Below are positions 46,268-54,786 of a stretch of 64,000 nucleotides of DNA, one piece after another. The DNA is from an uncultured Winogradskyella sp. (GTDB taxonomy: Bacteria; Bacteroidota; Bacteroidia; Flavobacteriales; Flavobacteriaceae). The notes below the pieces were generated by a model that saw only the letters and a list, made by a program, of their open reading frames with translations, did no database searches and was not told the DNA's origin. The stretch spans positions 1 through 64,000 of the forward strand of contig NZ_CANMJY010000004.1 of NCBI RefSeq assembly GCF_947498345.1. Direction: 5' to 3'. Every line of letters begins with the position of its first letter. The first letter of the stretch is position 1. The position numbers were made by a program, and so were the translations under genes.

Positions 46268-47305
46268 ATGAATATTTGCTTTATAATGTATCCATGGGAA
46301 AATATAGACCCAGAAAATGATACGAGTTTAGCCTTGATAAAAGAGTGTGCAAAACGAGGACATGGTGTAGCCATGTGTACACCTGCAAACCTTACCATTA
46401 GAGATAGTGTTACCAATGCGTTTTGTAATGTTATAGGCAGAATGGATAAAGTGCCTTCTACACTAAAATCATTTTACAACAAAGCAAAACTTAGAGAAGA
46501 AATGTTACCCTTAGCAGGTTTTGATGCTATATTTTTTAGAGCTAATCCACCTCTAGACCCCTTAATGCTTAATTTTTTGGATTCTGTAAAAGACGATGTT
46601 TTTATTGTAAATTCCTTACAAGGCATGCGAGAAGCTAATAATAAACTCTATACAGCAGCTTTTGGTGATGCGCATAGCAATATTATTCCTAATACTCATG
46701 TGTCAAAAAACAAAAAATATTTAGTGCAACAGATTAAAGAATCTAAGGCAGATAAAATGATATTAAAACCTCTAAATGGTTTTGGTGGTTCTGGTGTTAT
46801 TCTTATTGAAAAATCTGCTATGAATAATATCAATTCATTATTAGATTTCTACATCTCAGCTGGTGATGGAGGTTCAAATTATGTCATTTTACAAGATTAT
46901 ATAGAAGGTGCTGATCAAGGAGATGTTAGAATTTTATTACTAAACGGAGAACCAGTTGGTGCTATGAGACGTATTCCTGGTTCTGATGATCACCGTTCTA
47001 ATGTGTCAGCAGGAGGTAGTATAGCAAAACATACATTAACAAAAGCTGAAAGAGCATTATGCAAACAAATTGGGCCTAAGTTGGTGAAAGATGGACTATA
47101 CTTTGTTGGTATTGATGTGATTGGTGGGAAATTAGTAGAAGTTAATGTAATGTCTCCAGGTGGAATTACATATATTAATAAAGTCTATAAGAATAAGCGA
47201 AAAGTTGAAGAAAAAGTTGTTGATTTTTTAGAAAGCAAAGTATTAGATCAACTACAAGCTTTTGATAGACGTGCACGATTACGTAAAGCTGTTGATGAAG
47301 CATAA
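46268..47305 (+). CDS. GshB-like ATP-grasp ligase
   Basis: 345 residues. ATP-grasp core: KPLNGFGGSGVILIEK, LQDYIEGADQGDVRILLLNG, and VEVNVMSPGGITYINKVY; N-terminal FIMYPWENIDPENDTSLA substrate domain as in glutathione synthetase. No gshA is present here and this lineage has bacillithiol (bshA in the window). It may ligate an amino acid or peptide other than glutathione. First gene of a six-gene operon with a QEGLA protease and an N-formylglutamate amidohydrolase. Confidence 0.86.
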   Translation: MNICFIMYPWENIDPENDTSLALIKECAKRGHGVAMCTPANLTIRDSVTNAFCNVIGRMDKVPSTLKSFYNKAKLREEMLPLAGFDAIFFRANPPLDPLMLNFLDSVKDDVFIVNSLQGMREANNKLYTAAFGDAHSNIIPNTHVSKNKKYLVQQIKESKADKMILKPLNGFGGSGVILIEKSAMNNINSLLDFYISAGDGGSNYVILQDYIEGADQGDVRILLLNGEPVGAMRRIPGSDDHRSNVSAGGSIAKHTLTKAERALCKQIGPKLVKDGLYFVGIDVIGGKLVEVNVMSPGGITYINKVYKNKRKVEEKVVDFLESKVLDQLQAFDRRARLRKAVDEA

Positions 47306-47315
47306 TCGATTGTAA

Positions 47316-48146
47316 ATGAAGCTTTTTAATTCAAAAATAAAATTATTAAAAGGTGTAATTATAATAGTTTTAATTGCTGTTTGTTTTTGGGTATTAAAAT
47401 CGAAAGCATTCCATGATTACTATAGTGCGTATCAATGGAAAAAAAACAGAATATCAAATCAAAATATACAGGTTTATTCTGAATTCGACTCTTTAAAAAC
47501 TGACGACTATATTCAGTTTGAAAGTATAAAAGGATTTAAGGCTCAAAAAACATACAATTATGCCAAGGTTACTAAAATTACCAAAGACTCGGTAACTATA
47601 GTGCCTTTTCTTTTTATGAGGGGTATAAAACTAAATCTCATAGATCGTCATTATAACAAAGAAAAAGAAAACTTACAGTCCATAACATTGAGCCGGAAAG
47701 ATTTAGAAAATGGTATATGTGACAATTACTTTCCTATGATTGGATTTACATTTTGCGGGGTAGAATTTTTAGATTCAAAAGAAAAATTAAGACTGTCAAA
47801 CATTAATAATACTACAGAACCCATAATTAGATTTTCTGATTTAGATATTAAAGATTCTGGTAAGTTTTATATATCATTTTATAATGTTGGGCAACCCATT
47901 TATATGCAAAAAATAATAGTGTCTAATGATACTATTCGGTTTTTTCAAAAAAATGAGTTTCCGTATTTAATAGGAAAAAAGGATTCGAAAAATAGTCATT
48001 TTGCTTTAGCTGGTACAGGCTGGGATAAAGACTTGGAGACATCCGTGGAATTAACAGTAATGTTAGATACGCTAAGCGATAAAACTTATACTTTTAAGTT
48101 GTCAACTTATGATGAATCTATTCGTAAATTTGAACGTATAAATTAA
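47316..48146 (+). CDS. Single-TM protein of unknown function
   Basis: 276 residues, one N-terminal membrane helix (GVIIIVLIAVCFWVL), then a soluble domain with no recognised family. Starts 10 bases after the ATP-grasp gene and ends 16 before the next. Unrecognised. Confidence 0.65.
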   Translation: MKLFNSKIKLLKGVIIIVLIAVCFWVLKSKAFHDYYSAYQWKKNRISNQNIQVYSEFDSLKTDDYIQFESIKGFKAQKTYNYAKVTKITKDSVTIVPFLFMRGIKLNLIDRHYNKEKENLQSITLSRKDLENGICDNYFPMIGFTFCGVEFLDSKEKLRLSNINNTTEPIIRFSDLDIKDSGKFYISFYNVGQPIYMQKIIVSNDTIRFFQKNEFPYLIGKKDSKNSHFALAGTGWDKDLETSVELTVMLDTLSDKTYTFKLSTYDESIRKFERIN

Positions 48147-48162
48147 ACTCTAAAGCTATAAA

Positions 48163-48498
48163 ATGAAAACAATCGACTGGACAAGAGATGAGCTCGTTGC
48201 ATACATACTATTGTTTGCTGCCAATTCAGATTTTAAAGAAGATAATAAAGAGCGCGATGTTATTATCTCTAAAGTAGATATGCAAACGTTTCAGGATATT
48301 CATGACGAATTTGATAATGATAATGATTATCAAGGTATTCAAAAAATAATGACGAGTTTAAGACAGCATAATTACGACAAAGATGATGTTGAAATATTGT
48401 TAGCTGATATTAAAACTCTATTTTTCTCTGATGGGGAGTTTAATATTAATGAGCGTAATATGCTTAAATCTCTTGAGCGTTTATTTAAAACTTTGTAA
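48163..48498 (+). CDS. TerB-like small helical protein
   Basis: 111 residues, all-helical, acidic. LLFAANSDFKEDNKERDVI and LFFSDGEFNINERNML resemble two halves of a TerB-like metal-binding domain. Part of the ATP-grasp operon. Role unknown. Confidence 0.6.
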   Translation: MKTIDWTRDELVAYILLFAANSDFKEDNKERDVIISKVDMQTFQDIHDEFDNDNDYQGIQKIMTSLRQHNYDKDDVEILLADIKTLFFSDGEFNINERNMLKSLERLFKTL

Positions 48499-48522
48499 TA
48501 AAGAACTTTTATACTAAATTCT

Positions 48523-49557
48523 ATGTTTACAAACTTTTCTAAGTGGGTAATTACTTATATTGCAAAAATCACACTAATTCTTTGCTGCAGTAGTCTTGTA
48601 AGTTTAGTATTATATTTTATTACAAGTAATAGATTAGTTAATTTACTTGATGTACTTCCTGTTTATTTTGGTTTCTTAGGAACGAACTGGGCACTTCTTT
48701 ATCTAGAAATGCCAAGTGGTACTTATGTGGCTTTAGATATACTAAGGTTATTCTTAATTGTTACTATGATTATTGGGGCAATTATATATATGCAATCAAA
48801 AGGGAAAGAACGAAAACTACTTTATTTTTCTTATGCAATCATTTTTATTGGATCGATTTTTAATTTGGCTGATTTTTTATTTAAAAGAATATTTAGAGAA
48901 GAATTTGATGAAATTTTTAGTTTTATTACTAGAGATCAATATAGTTATAATTGGGCTTTAGAAATATATACTGTGCTAACATGGTTATTGTTAATTATAA
49001 TTAGTTATAGTGTTTTAAAACATTTTAATAGTAACACAAGACTGATTACCAACAAAGAAAGTTCTACTGATGTCTATAATAAATCAAGTAATTGGAAACG
49101 ATTATTTCATTTTATTTTTGACCTAATTATCTTTCTGAGCATTGCAACCGAATTTATGCAAAATATATTGATTCTTGTTTCGCATAAGCTAGGTTCATCA
49201 GGCCAATTTAAAGATATTGCTATCCCAATTTTAATTTTCATTTTTACTGTATTGTACTATACGATTTTTGAATATTTGTTTAGCACTACACCATCTAAAA
49301 TTCTTAGCCATTCAAAAATAATTAGTACTAATAAAAATAATTTGACGTTATCCAAAGCTTTAGGTAGAAGTTTGTCTAGACATATCCCACTAAATCAAAT
49401 TTCTTTTTTATTTAATAATGGTTGGCATGATGTATTAACAGAAACTACTGTTGTTGATATTGAAGAGCAAACTACCTATTTGGCAATATATTGGGTATTA
49501 TTTATTATACTAGTTGTTGGTTTAATTGCAAATTATCTTATTTATCCGTTTTCATAA
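48523..49557 (+). CDS. RDD-like multi-pass membrane protein
   Basis: 344 residues, four or five helices in the N-terminal half, then an RDD-like core: FDLIIFLS..., FEYLFSTTPSKIL, ALGRSLSRHIPL, and GWHDVLTET. The RDD family is implicated in transport; the motif here is FD in place of RD, as in degenerate members. Operon gene four; ends 2 bases before the amidohydrolase. Confidence 0.72.
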   Translation: MFTNFSKWVITYIAKITLILCCSSLVSLVLYFITSNRLVNLLDVLPVYFGFLGTNWALLYLEMPSGTYVALDILRLFLIVTMIIGAIIYMQSKGKERKLLYFSYAIIFIGSIFNLADFLFKRIFREEFDEIFSFITRDQYSYNWALEIYTVLTWLLLIIISYSVLKHFNSNTRLITNKESSTDVYNKSSNWKRLFHFIFDLIIFLSIATEFMQNILILVSHKLGSSGQFKDIAIPILIFIFTVLYYTIFEYLFSTTPSKILSHSKIISTNKNNLTLSKALGRSLSRHIPLNQISFLFNNGWHDVLTETTVVDIEEQTTYLAIYWVLFIILVVGLIANYLIYPFS

Positions 49558-49559
49558 TT

Positions 49560-50387
49560 ATGGAAAAACTGACCATTAATCAAATCATATTAAAGATTGA
49601 ATCTGAAGATACTTTTCATGCGGTTTCAGAGGATTATTCATTTACGTTAAAAATAGATAAATATGTGCCTTATGTATGCGGAGCAGTGCATGATGGTCAT
49701 CAGTTTAGAAAAGACCTTTGGGAGAATTGTTTACATTCTGAATATGACAGATGGTACGAAGAAGATCCAGAAACTAAAAATATGGTGATATCCCACCCTA
49801 TTGTAATTGCAGGATGTGATTCGCGTTTTGAGTATGACTTAAATCGTGATCCAGATAATGCAGTATTTGATACTGCTTGGGGAAAACAACTCTGGAAAAA
49901 CCCTTTGCCTCAAAAAGAAAAAGAAAAAAGCTTGCAAAAGCATACCAGCTTTTACACAGCTGTACATGCTTTAATTAATAAGCTTGAAGAGAAATTTGGT
50001 GTTTGTGTAGTATACGACATGCACAGTTATAACTGGCAACGGTGGGATAGGGAAGTGCCAACATGGAATTTAGGAACCTCAAATATTGATAACAAACGCT
50101 TTGGTAATGAGGTTGAAACTTGGAGGCAAGCCTTAGAGAGTATAAATCTGCCACATGGTATAAAACAAACGGCTAAAGTTAATGACACATTTAAAGGCAA
50201 TGGATATTTTTTAAAATTTATTACTAAAAACTTTAAGAATACCTTAGTTTTGGCAACCGAAATTGCAAAGGTCTATTGTGATGAGTATAAGCAGATTAAT
50301 TACCCAGAAGTAGTTACTGCTGTTGAAGAACAATTACGAATACTTTTGCCAAAGCATGCCAAGGAATTTTATAATACGTTTAAATAA
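49560..50387 (+). CDS. N-formylglutamate amidohydrolase-like metallohydrolase
   Basis: 275 residues from ATG 49560 (an upstream in-frame start lies inside the RDD gene). Signatures: GAVHDGHQFRKD, AGCDSRFEYDLNRD, VVYDMHSYNWQ, and a C-terminal LVLATEIAKVY. Zn-dependent amidohydrolases of this fold cleave formyl or gamma-linked amides. Its position beside an ATP-grasp ligase and QEGLA protease suggests hydrolysis of a conjugate rather than histidine catabolism. Confidence 0.8.
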   Translation: MEKLTINQIILKIESEDTFHAVSEDYSFTLKIDKYVPYVCGAVHDGHQFRKDLWENCLHSEYDRWYEEDPETKNMVISHPIVIAGCDSRFEYDLNRDPDNAVFDTAWGKQLWKNPLPQKEKEKSLQKHTSFYTAVHALINKLEEKFGVCVVYDMHSYNWQRWDREVPTWNLGTSNIDNKRFGNEVETWRQALESINLPHGIKQTAKVNDTFKGNGYFLKFITKNFKNTLVLATEIAKVYCDEYKQINYPEVVTAVEEQLRILLPKHAKEFYNTFK

Positions 50388-50389
50388 TA

Positions 50390-51550
50390 ATGTCCCAAAT
50401 TAAAACCACTGAAGAATTTCAAGAATTATTTGATATTGATGCTAATCTTAACCGTTTGGTAAAAAATATTGAATTGCTCAATTATATTAATCCGCTAAAT
50501 ATTGCTTCTGAAAAGAAGAAGTTCTTCGCTTCAAAATATAATTATGAACCAGAATTTAAGTACCGAAAAGTAAGATTCAATGGTTATAAGTTGCATCGTT
50601 TGTTTTTTTCGCAGCGTTTAGAACGTATTGAGAACGAAGACATAAGACAATTATACGAAGATGTTATCTATGAATATTCAGGTTTAATTGAGTGTATTCA
50701 AACCATTGGACAAGGTAGAAAATTCTATTTCAATAGTTTAAAGAGCTTTGGTACACCAACAGAAAAAGATATCGAAAACGCAAAGTTTATACTACGTTTT
50801 GATGATTCAGAATTTGACGAACAAATGCTTCCTATGTATAATGCGAGCGAAGCAAAAGAATATTTTAAGGAGTTTTCTAAGCGTTACGATTTTAAATACA
50901 ATATAAAAATATCTAATAATCTTTCTGCAGCAGCTATGGTTTTGAATAATACTCAAACCTTGGTGTTGCGAAAAAGTCATAAATACAGTTTAAATCAGTT
51001 AAAAGTGCTAACCAATCACGAAATAGGTGTGCATATGGTTACTACTTTTAATGGTTTATATCAACCATTAAAAGTGTTTTCTAATGGTTTACCTAATAAT
51101 GTTGAAACCCAAGAAGGTTTGGCGGTTTATTCTGAGTTTATGAGTGGCTGTCTTACCATTGAACGTTTAAAAGAGCTGGCGTATAGAGTCCTAGCTGTAA
51201 ATAGTTTAAATAAAGGTTATAATTTTTCAGATACCTTTCATTTATTGCACAATCAGCATAAGTTAAATAGAGATAAGGCTTTTGCTATAACACTTAGAGT
51301 ACATAGAGGTGGAGGTTTTACTAAGGATCATTTATATTTAAGAGGATTGCGTAATGTCTATAAATATGCAAAATCTGGTAATGACTTAAGCATTTTACTT
51401 ACAGGAAAAGTGAGTCAAGAATATGTACCTACTATAGAAAAACTTCAAGAACTAGGCTTAGCCATTACTCCTAGATATTATACTGATGCTTATGTCAAGA
51501 ATGATAACAATAACCAAAATTTGGATTTTATTTTGAGTAGTTTGAAGTAA
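50390..51550 (+). CDS. QEGLA-motif (DUF1704) predicted zinc carboxypeptidase
   Basis: 386 residues, no signal peptide. HExxxH at H210-E211...H215 (NHEIGVHMV) and the QEGLA motif with E242 form a gluzincin-type zinc site. The same motif is present in the eukaryotic MATCAP tyrosine carboxypeptidase family, which shares DUF1704. Databases call the bacterial family 'flavohemoglobin expression-modulating', with little direct evidence. Last gene of the operon; followed by a region with a terminator. Substrate inferred to be a small peptide, possibly the ATP-grasp product. Confidence 0.85.
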   Translation: MSQIKTTEEFQELFDIDANLNRLVKNIELLNYINPLNIASEKKKFFASKYNYEPEFKYRKVRFNGYKLHRLFFSQRLERIENEDIRQLYEDVIYEYSGLIECIQTIGQGRKFYFNSLKSFGTPTEKDIENAKFILRFDDSEFDEQMLPMYNASEAKEYFKEFSKRYDFKYNIKISNNLSAAAMVLNNTQTLVLRKSHKYSLNQLKVLTNHEIGVHMVTTFNGLYQPLKVFSNGLPNNVETQEGLAVYSEFMSGCLTIERLKELAYRVLAVNSLNKGYNFSDTFHLLHNQHKLNRDKAFAITLRVHRGGGFTKDHLYLRGLRNVYKYAKSGNDLSILLTGKVSQEYVPTIEKLQELGLAITPRYYTDAYVKNDNNNQNLDFILSSLK

Positions 51551-51858
51551 ATGCATTAAGTGACCATATAAGTTAGAGCTCTTACCGAGTAAAAACCCCA
51601 AAGCTAAATGTTTCGGTCTATCATTTGTTGACACTATAAAAGAGGTTAGACAAGTCTCTTTATAGAATTTAACTCGTTCCTAACTAACAGAAGCTAGGGT
51701 TAAATTAACATCATCTTGCTTTGAGGTTTAGAATTACTAAGCTTAAAAACCATTAACTAAAAATAAGCTCAGATCTAAAGTACTTTAGTTGTCTCAACTA
51801 CAAAACCAATACTGAGTGTATTGGTTTTTTTAATAAGTAAACGTAATGTTTTAATGAG
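51551..51858. other. 308-bp intergenic gap with terminator
   Basis: No coding frame seen. It holds one clear hairpin at 51802-51831 and otherwise A/T-rich sequence. Confidence 0.7.
51802..51831. terminator. Bidirectional terminator between convergent operons
   Basis: AAAACCAATAC, loop TGAGT, GTATTGGTTTT then TTT. Perfect 11-bp stem. Confidence 0.85.
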
Positions 51859-53973
51859 TTAAAGATTAACGCGTTTTCCTTTGGGATATTTTACGGAATA
51901 TGAGTGTTCAACTTTGTCGGTTTCACCAGATTCTAAGCTAATAACCCATTTTAAAATACCTTTCTCTTTGTCATATTTTGAAGTACCAGTTTCAATATCA
52001 TCAAGTTTAATAGATTTATTTTGAGTGATAGGAATTCTATCTAATAGCGTTAATTGAATGTTTGATTGTTTATTGTTTCTAACTTCAATTTCAAAGCCTT
52101 TGTAAACAACTTTATTACTTCCTATAAATGTTGTTTTCTTAAAATCATTACGTTGTGTACGTTTAACAACAATATTTGGGTCAACACCAAGAGAAATTGT
52201 TAAGCTATCTGTGGTTGCTCCTGGATTTATATTTGTTTTACCAGAATAACTACCTTCAAAATATACATTAGCTTCAGCTGGTAATAGATTATACTGTTCC
52301 CAATTACCAATTTTTGCAGTTAAGAATACATTTTCATTTAAAACAGGAGCGGTAAAATATTCGTAATTAGCAGGAACACTAAATTTGTCTACCTCAATAA
52401 CCGTTACATCTCCATCAGATGGGATACTGTAAGTTTTGTCTATTTTAAAGCTTGTGTTAGTCAGTCCTGTTTCTATAATTATACCTAAGTCATTTTCTTT
52501 TCTTTGTTCTGTATTACGAGTTTTAATTATAATTACTCCATCATCCCCTCCTCGGGAACCATAAAGAGCGGTTGAGCTTGCATCTTTTAATACCTCAATA
52601 GATTCTATACTATCTGGGTTAATTTTACTTGCTGCTTTAGCAGTTACAGGTACGCCATCTATAATGTATAGTAAACTATTTTTACTATTCACGGAACTTG
52701 CTCCTCTAATTCTAATACCAGAAGCAGAACCATACAAGTCACTGACAATATCTTCAGATTTTATGCTAGTTACAGAACTAGCGTAACCATTTTTTGATGT
52801 CCCGTAGCCTGCAATAATTACTTCTTCTAATGCATTATCTTCATCTAAGGCAACGTTCATAGTACTAGAGTGAATAGGTAGCTCTTCGGTTTTCATACCA
52901 ACATACGAAAACTGTAATGTGTTACCAGTTGAGGTTTTTAAGGAGTAACGACCATCAAAATCTGTTTGTACACCATTAGAAGTCCCTTTTTCAACAACAT
53001 TTGCTCCTGGTAATGGTAAACCATCACTTGTTGTTGTTACGACGCCAGTAACCGTTTTTACTAAAGGATTGTACTTATAGTTATAACTCCTTGTAGCACG
53101 TTGAGATTGGTAATTACTATAAGTACTAACAAAGTTTAGGTATTTAGGGTTAACTATTGGTTTTTCGTTGTTAGTATTAGGATCTCCAGTAGAAAGCACC
53201 AGATTTACATTTTTCCAGTCGCAACCGGAGCTCTGAAATACATGTGCCTTATATTCTAAATTTATAGGCGTGTTAATCTTATCTGCCTTTAAATCGTAAA
53301 TAGGAAACCACCCTGCATTTTTAATATTGTAACTAATGTTTAAGTCTAGGCTTAAAGGTTTATCACTATTAAGTTTTATGGTTATTTCACCAGTTTGCAC
53401 TTTATCATCAACATTAAACTCTACGAGTTGTTGTTTTATGTCTGTTTGTTTTTTTCCATAATCTTCAATTCTACGATTAGATTTATGAATTGCCATTTTT
53501 AATTCGGTAATTCGTTCTCTATAGTAGGTAGCAAAAGACTTTAATTGCTCAAGATTTACTACTTTATTGGAGTTGCCAAGTTTTTTATTACTTTGAATAA
53601 GACTAACCTCTTCATTATAGCCAGAAATTAGATCGTACTCATTTTGAATTTTACCATCCAGGATTTTTAGCTGATCTTTTAAAGCTGTTATTGAATCGTT
53701 TTGTTTTTGCTTAGACAAATAATTGATGCCATAATTAATGGATAGTATAGAAGCTTTTTTTAATCCTGAAATCTGAATACTGCTTTCTTCAATATAAGGG
53801 GACAAGTTGTTAAACGTAAATTCTGAAGTGCCAGACTTTAAATTTATGTCTGTTTTTCGGTTGATTTCGGCACCATCGAGATAGACAGTTACATCAGTTA
53901 TTTTGCTTTCTTGTTGAGCATTTATCGATTGTATACTTAAGATAATACATAAGAATTTCAATATGTTTTTCAT
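51859..53973 (-). CDS. DUF4140/DUF4139 protein with inserted CarboxypepD-reg and TonB-plug domains
   Basis: 704 residues. Signal peptide (IQSINAQ). N-terminal DUF4140 (about 25-125) with coiled coil. DUF4139 beta-rich core begins at about 190-270 (GEITIKLNSD, AGWFPIYDLKADK), is interrupted at about 306-487 and resumes at about 500-704 ending EHSYSVKYPKG. The insert is a CarboxypepD_reg-like domain (VTGVV...LPLPGANVVEKGTSNGVQTD) plus a TonB-dependent receptor plug (VIIAGYGTSKNG, GIRIRGASSVNS, YIIDGVP, IEVLKDASSTALYGSRG), with no barrel. Mucoidy-inhibitor-like family. Monocistronic. Confidence 0.83.
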   Translation of the reverse strand: MKNILKFLCIILSIQSINAQQESKITDVTVYLDGAEINRKTDINLKSGTSEFTFNNLSPYIEESSIQISGLKKASILSINYGINYLSKQKQNDSITALKDQLKILDGKIQNEYDLISGYNEEVSLIQSNKKLGNSNKVVNLEQLKSFATYYRERITELKMAIHKSNRRIEDYGKKQTDIKQQLVEFNVDDKVQTGEITIKLNSDKPLSLDLNISYNIKNAGWFPIYDLKADKINTPINLEYKAHVFQSSGCDWKNVNLVLSTGDPNTNNEKPIVNPKYLNFVSTYSNYQSQRATRSYNYKYNPLVKTVTGVVTTTSDGLPLPGANVVEKGTSNGVQTDFDGRYSLKTSTGNTLQFSYVGMKTEELPIHSSTMNVALDEDNALEEVIIAGYGTSKNGYASSVTSIKSEDIVSDLYGSASGIRIRGASSVNSKNSLLYIIDGVPVTAKAASKINPDSIESIEVLKDASSTALYGSRGGDDGVIIIKTRNTEQRKENDLGIIIETGLTNTSFKIDKTYSIPSDGDVTVIEVDKFSVPANYEYFTAPVLNENVFLTAKIGNWEQYNLLPAEANVYFEGSYSGKTNINPGATTDSLTISLGVDPNIVVKRTQRNDFKKTTFIGSNKVVYKGFEIEVRNNKQSNIQLTLLDRIPITQNKSIKLDDIETGTSKYDKEKGILKWVISLESGETDKVEHSYSVKYPKGKRVNL

Positions 53974-54010
53974 AATAGTTTAGAGTTTAAGTTTTATCAA
54001 AACTATTATG
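53971..54010 (-). promoter_or_regulatory. Inverted repeat covering the DUF4139 start codon
   Basis: CATAATAGTTT (53971-53981) and AAACTATTATG (54000-54010) are perfect inverses 18 bp apart. In the mRNA the 3' arm contains the ATG and the bases just upstream, so a stem would hide the start codon. Could also be a protein operator. Confidence 0.55.
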
Positions 54011-54304
54011 GAATACAAAAACCCAAAACTTAAAATGAGTGTAATATCTATTATAAAAGGTAAACGCTAAGTCTCAATTAGTGAGCTTATGACTTTTAAT
54101 ACATCTTATAGATGTTATTTGCATTTTTAACTTTTAGAACAATTATAAATGGACTTATATCGAATTTTTTTATACAGAAGTTGATGATATCCTATTTTTG
54201 AATAAACAAAATGATGTGCTATTAACCAATTCGTTATCATCCCTCAATACGAATTAAATTTTGTTTAAATTAAATTAAATTAGTTTTAAGTAAGTTGTTA
54301 ATTT
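53974..54304. other. Intergenic region upstream of DUF4139 gene
   Basis: About 330 bp, A/T-rich with a (AAATT)n-like run near 54265-54290. Beyond the start-codon palindrome, no gene, RNA or promoter element is convincing. Confidence 0.5.
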
Positions 54305-54343
54305 AAAAAAGCCTTTTAGAATACATACTAAGAGGCTTTTTTT
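54305..54343 (-). terminator. Terminator of TPR-regulator/DCC operon
   Basis: AAAAAAGCCT (54305-54314) pairs with AGGCTTTTTT (54333-54342), extended by TTAG/CTAA. Confidence 0.75.
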
Positions 54344-54764
54344 ATTCAAGGAATTTAGCTTTTAATTCTGGAGTTGGTATCATGCAAGCCTCTTTTTTGC
54401 CATACCATTTATAACGATTCTTGGCAACATAATTATACACCCAATTGCGTATAAAATTTGGAACAATAAAAAATACCGCCATTAATTTAGTTGGAAAACT
54501 TAAAGATTTAGCTATACGTAATATTGCAGAAGACTTATGAAAAATTCTGCGTTCTTTGGGTTTGTAAAGTATAATTGAGTCTATTTTTACGGTATCTATA
54601 CTAAACTCATTAATAATAGACTGTCCAATATTACTTTGCAATGGAGCAAACATAAACTTGTTTTTAGTATCTCGCTTTATAACATATAGCACACTGCTAT
54701 TGCATAAGTTACAAATACCATCAAACAGTATTAATTGCTTGTTTTTTGGGACATTTTCTATCAC
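54342..54764 (-). CDS. DCC-family thiol-disulfide oxidoreductase-like protein
   Basis: 140 residues. The DxxCxxC motif is present as LFDGICNLCNSSV, followed by the family's FAPLQSNIG and membrane-proximal YNYVAKNRYKWYG. DCC proteins are predicted redox enzymes. 22 bases after the TPR regulator on the same strand, so they are probably co-transcribed. Confidence 0.85.
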   Translation of the reverse strand: MIENVPKNKQLILFDGICNLCNSSVLYVIKRDTKNKFMFAPLQSNIGQSIINEFSIDTVKIDSIILYKPKERRIFHKSSAILRIAKSLSFPTKLMAVFFIVPNFIRNWVYNYVAKNRYKWYGKKEACMIPTPELKAKFLE

Positions 54765-54786
54765 AATGCAAAGATAAGCCTTAAGT

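Noticed and set aside
54265-54290. AAATT repeats as an origin or iteron
   Set aside because: Simple AT run without DnaA-box-like repeats or replication genes nearby.
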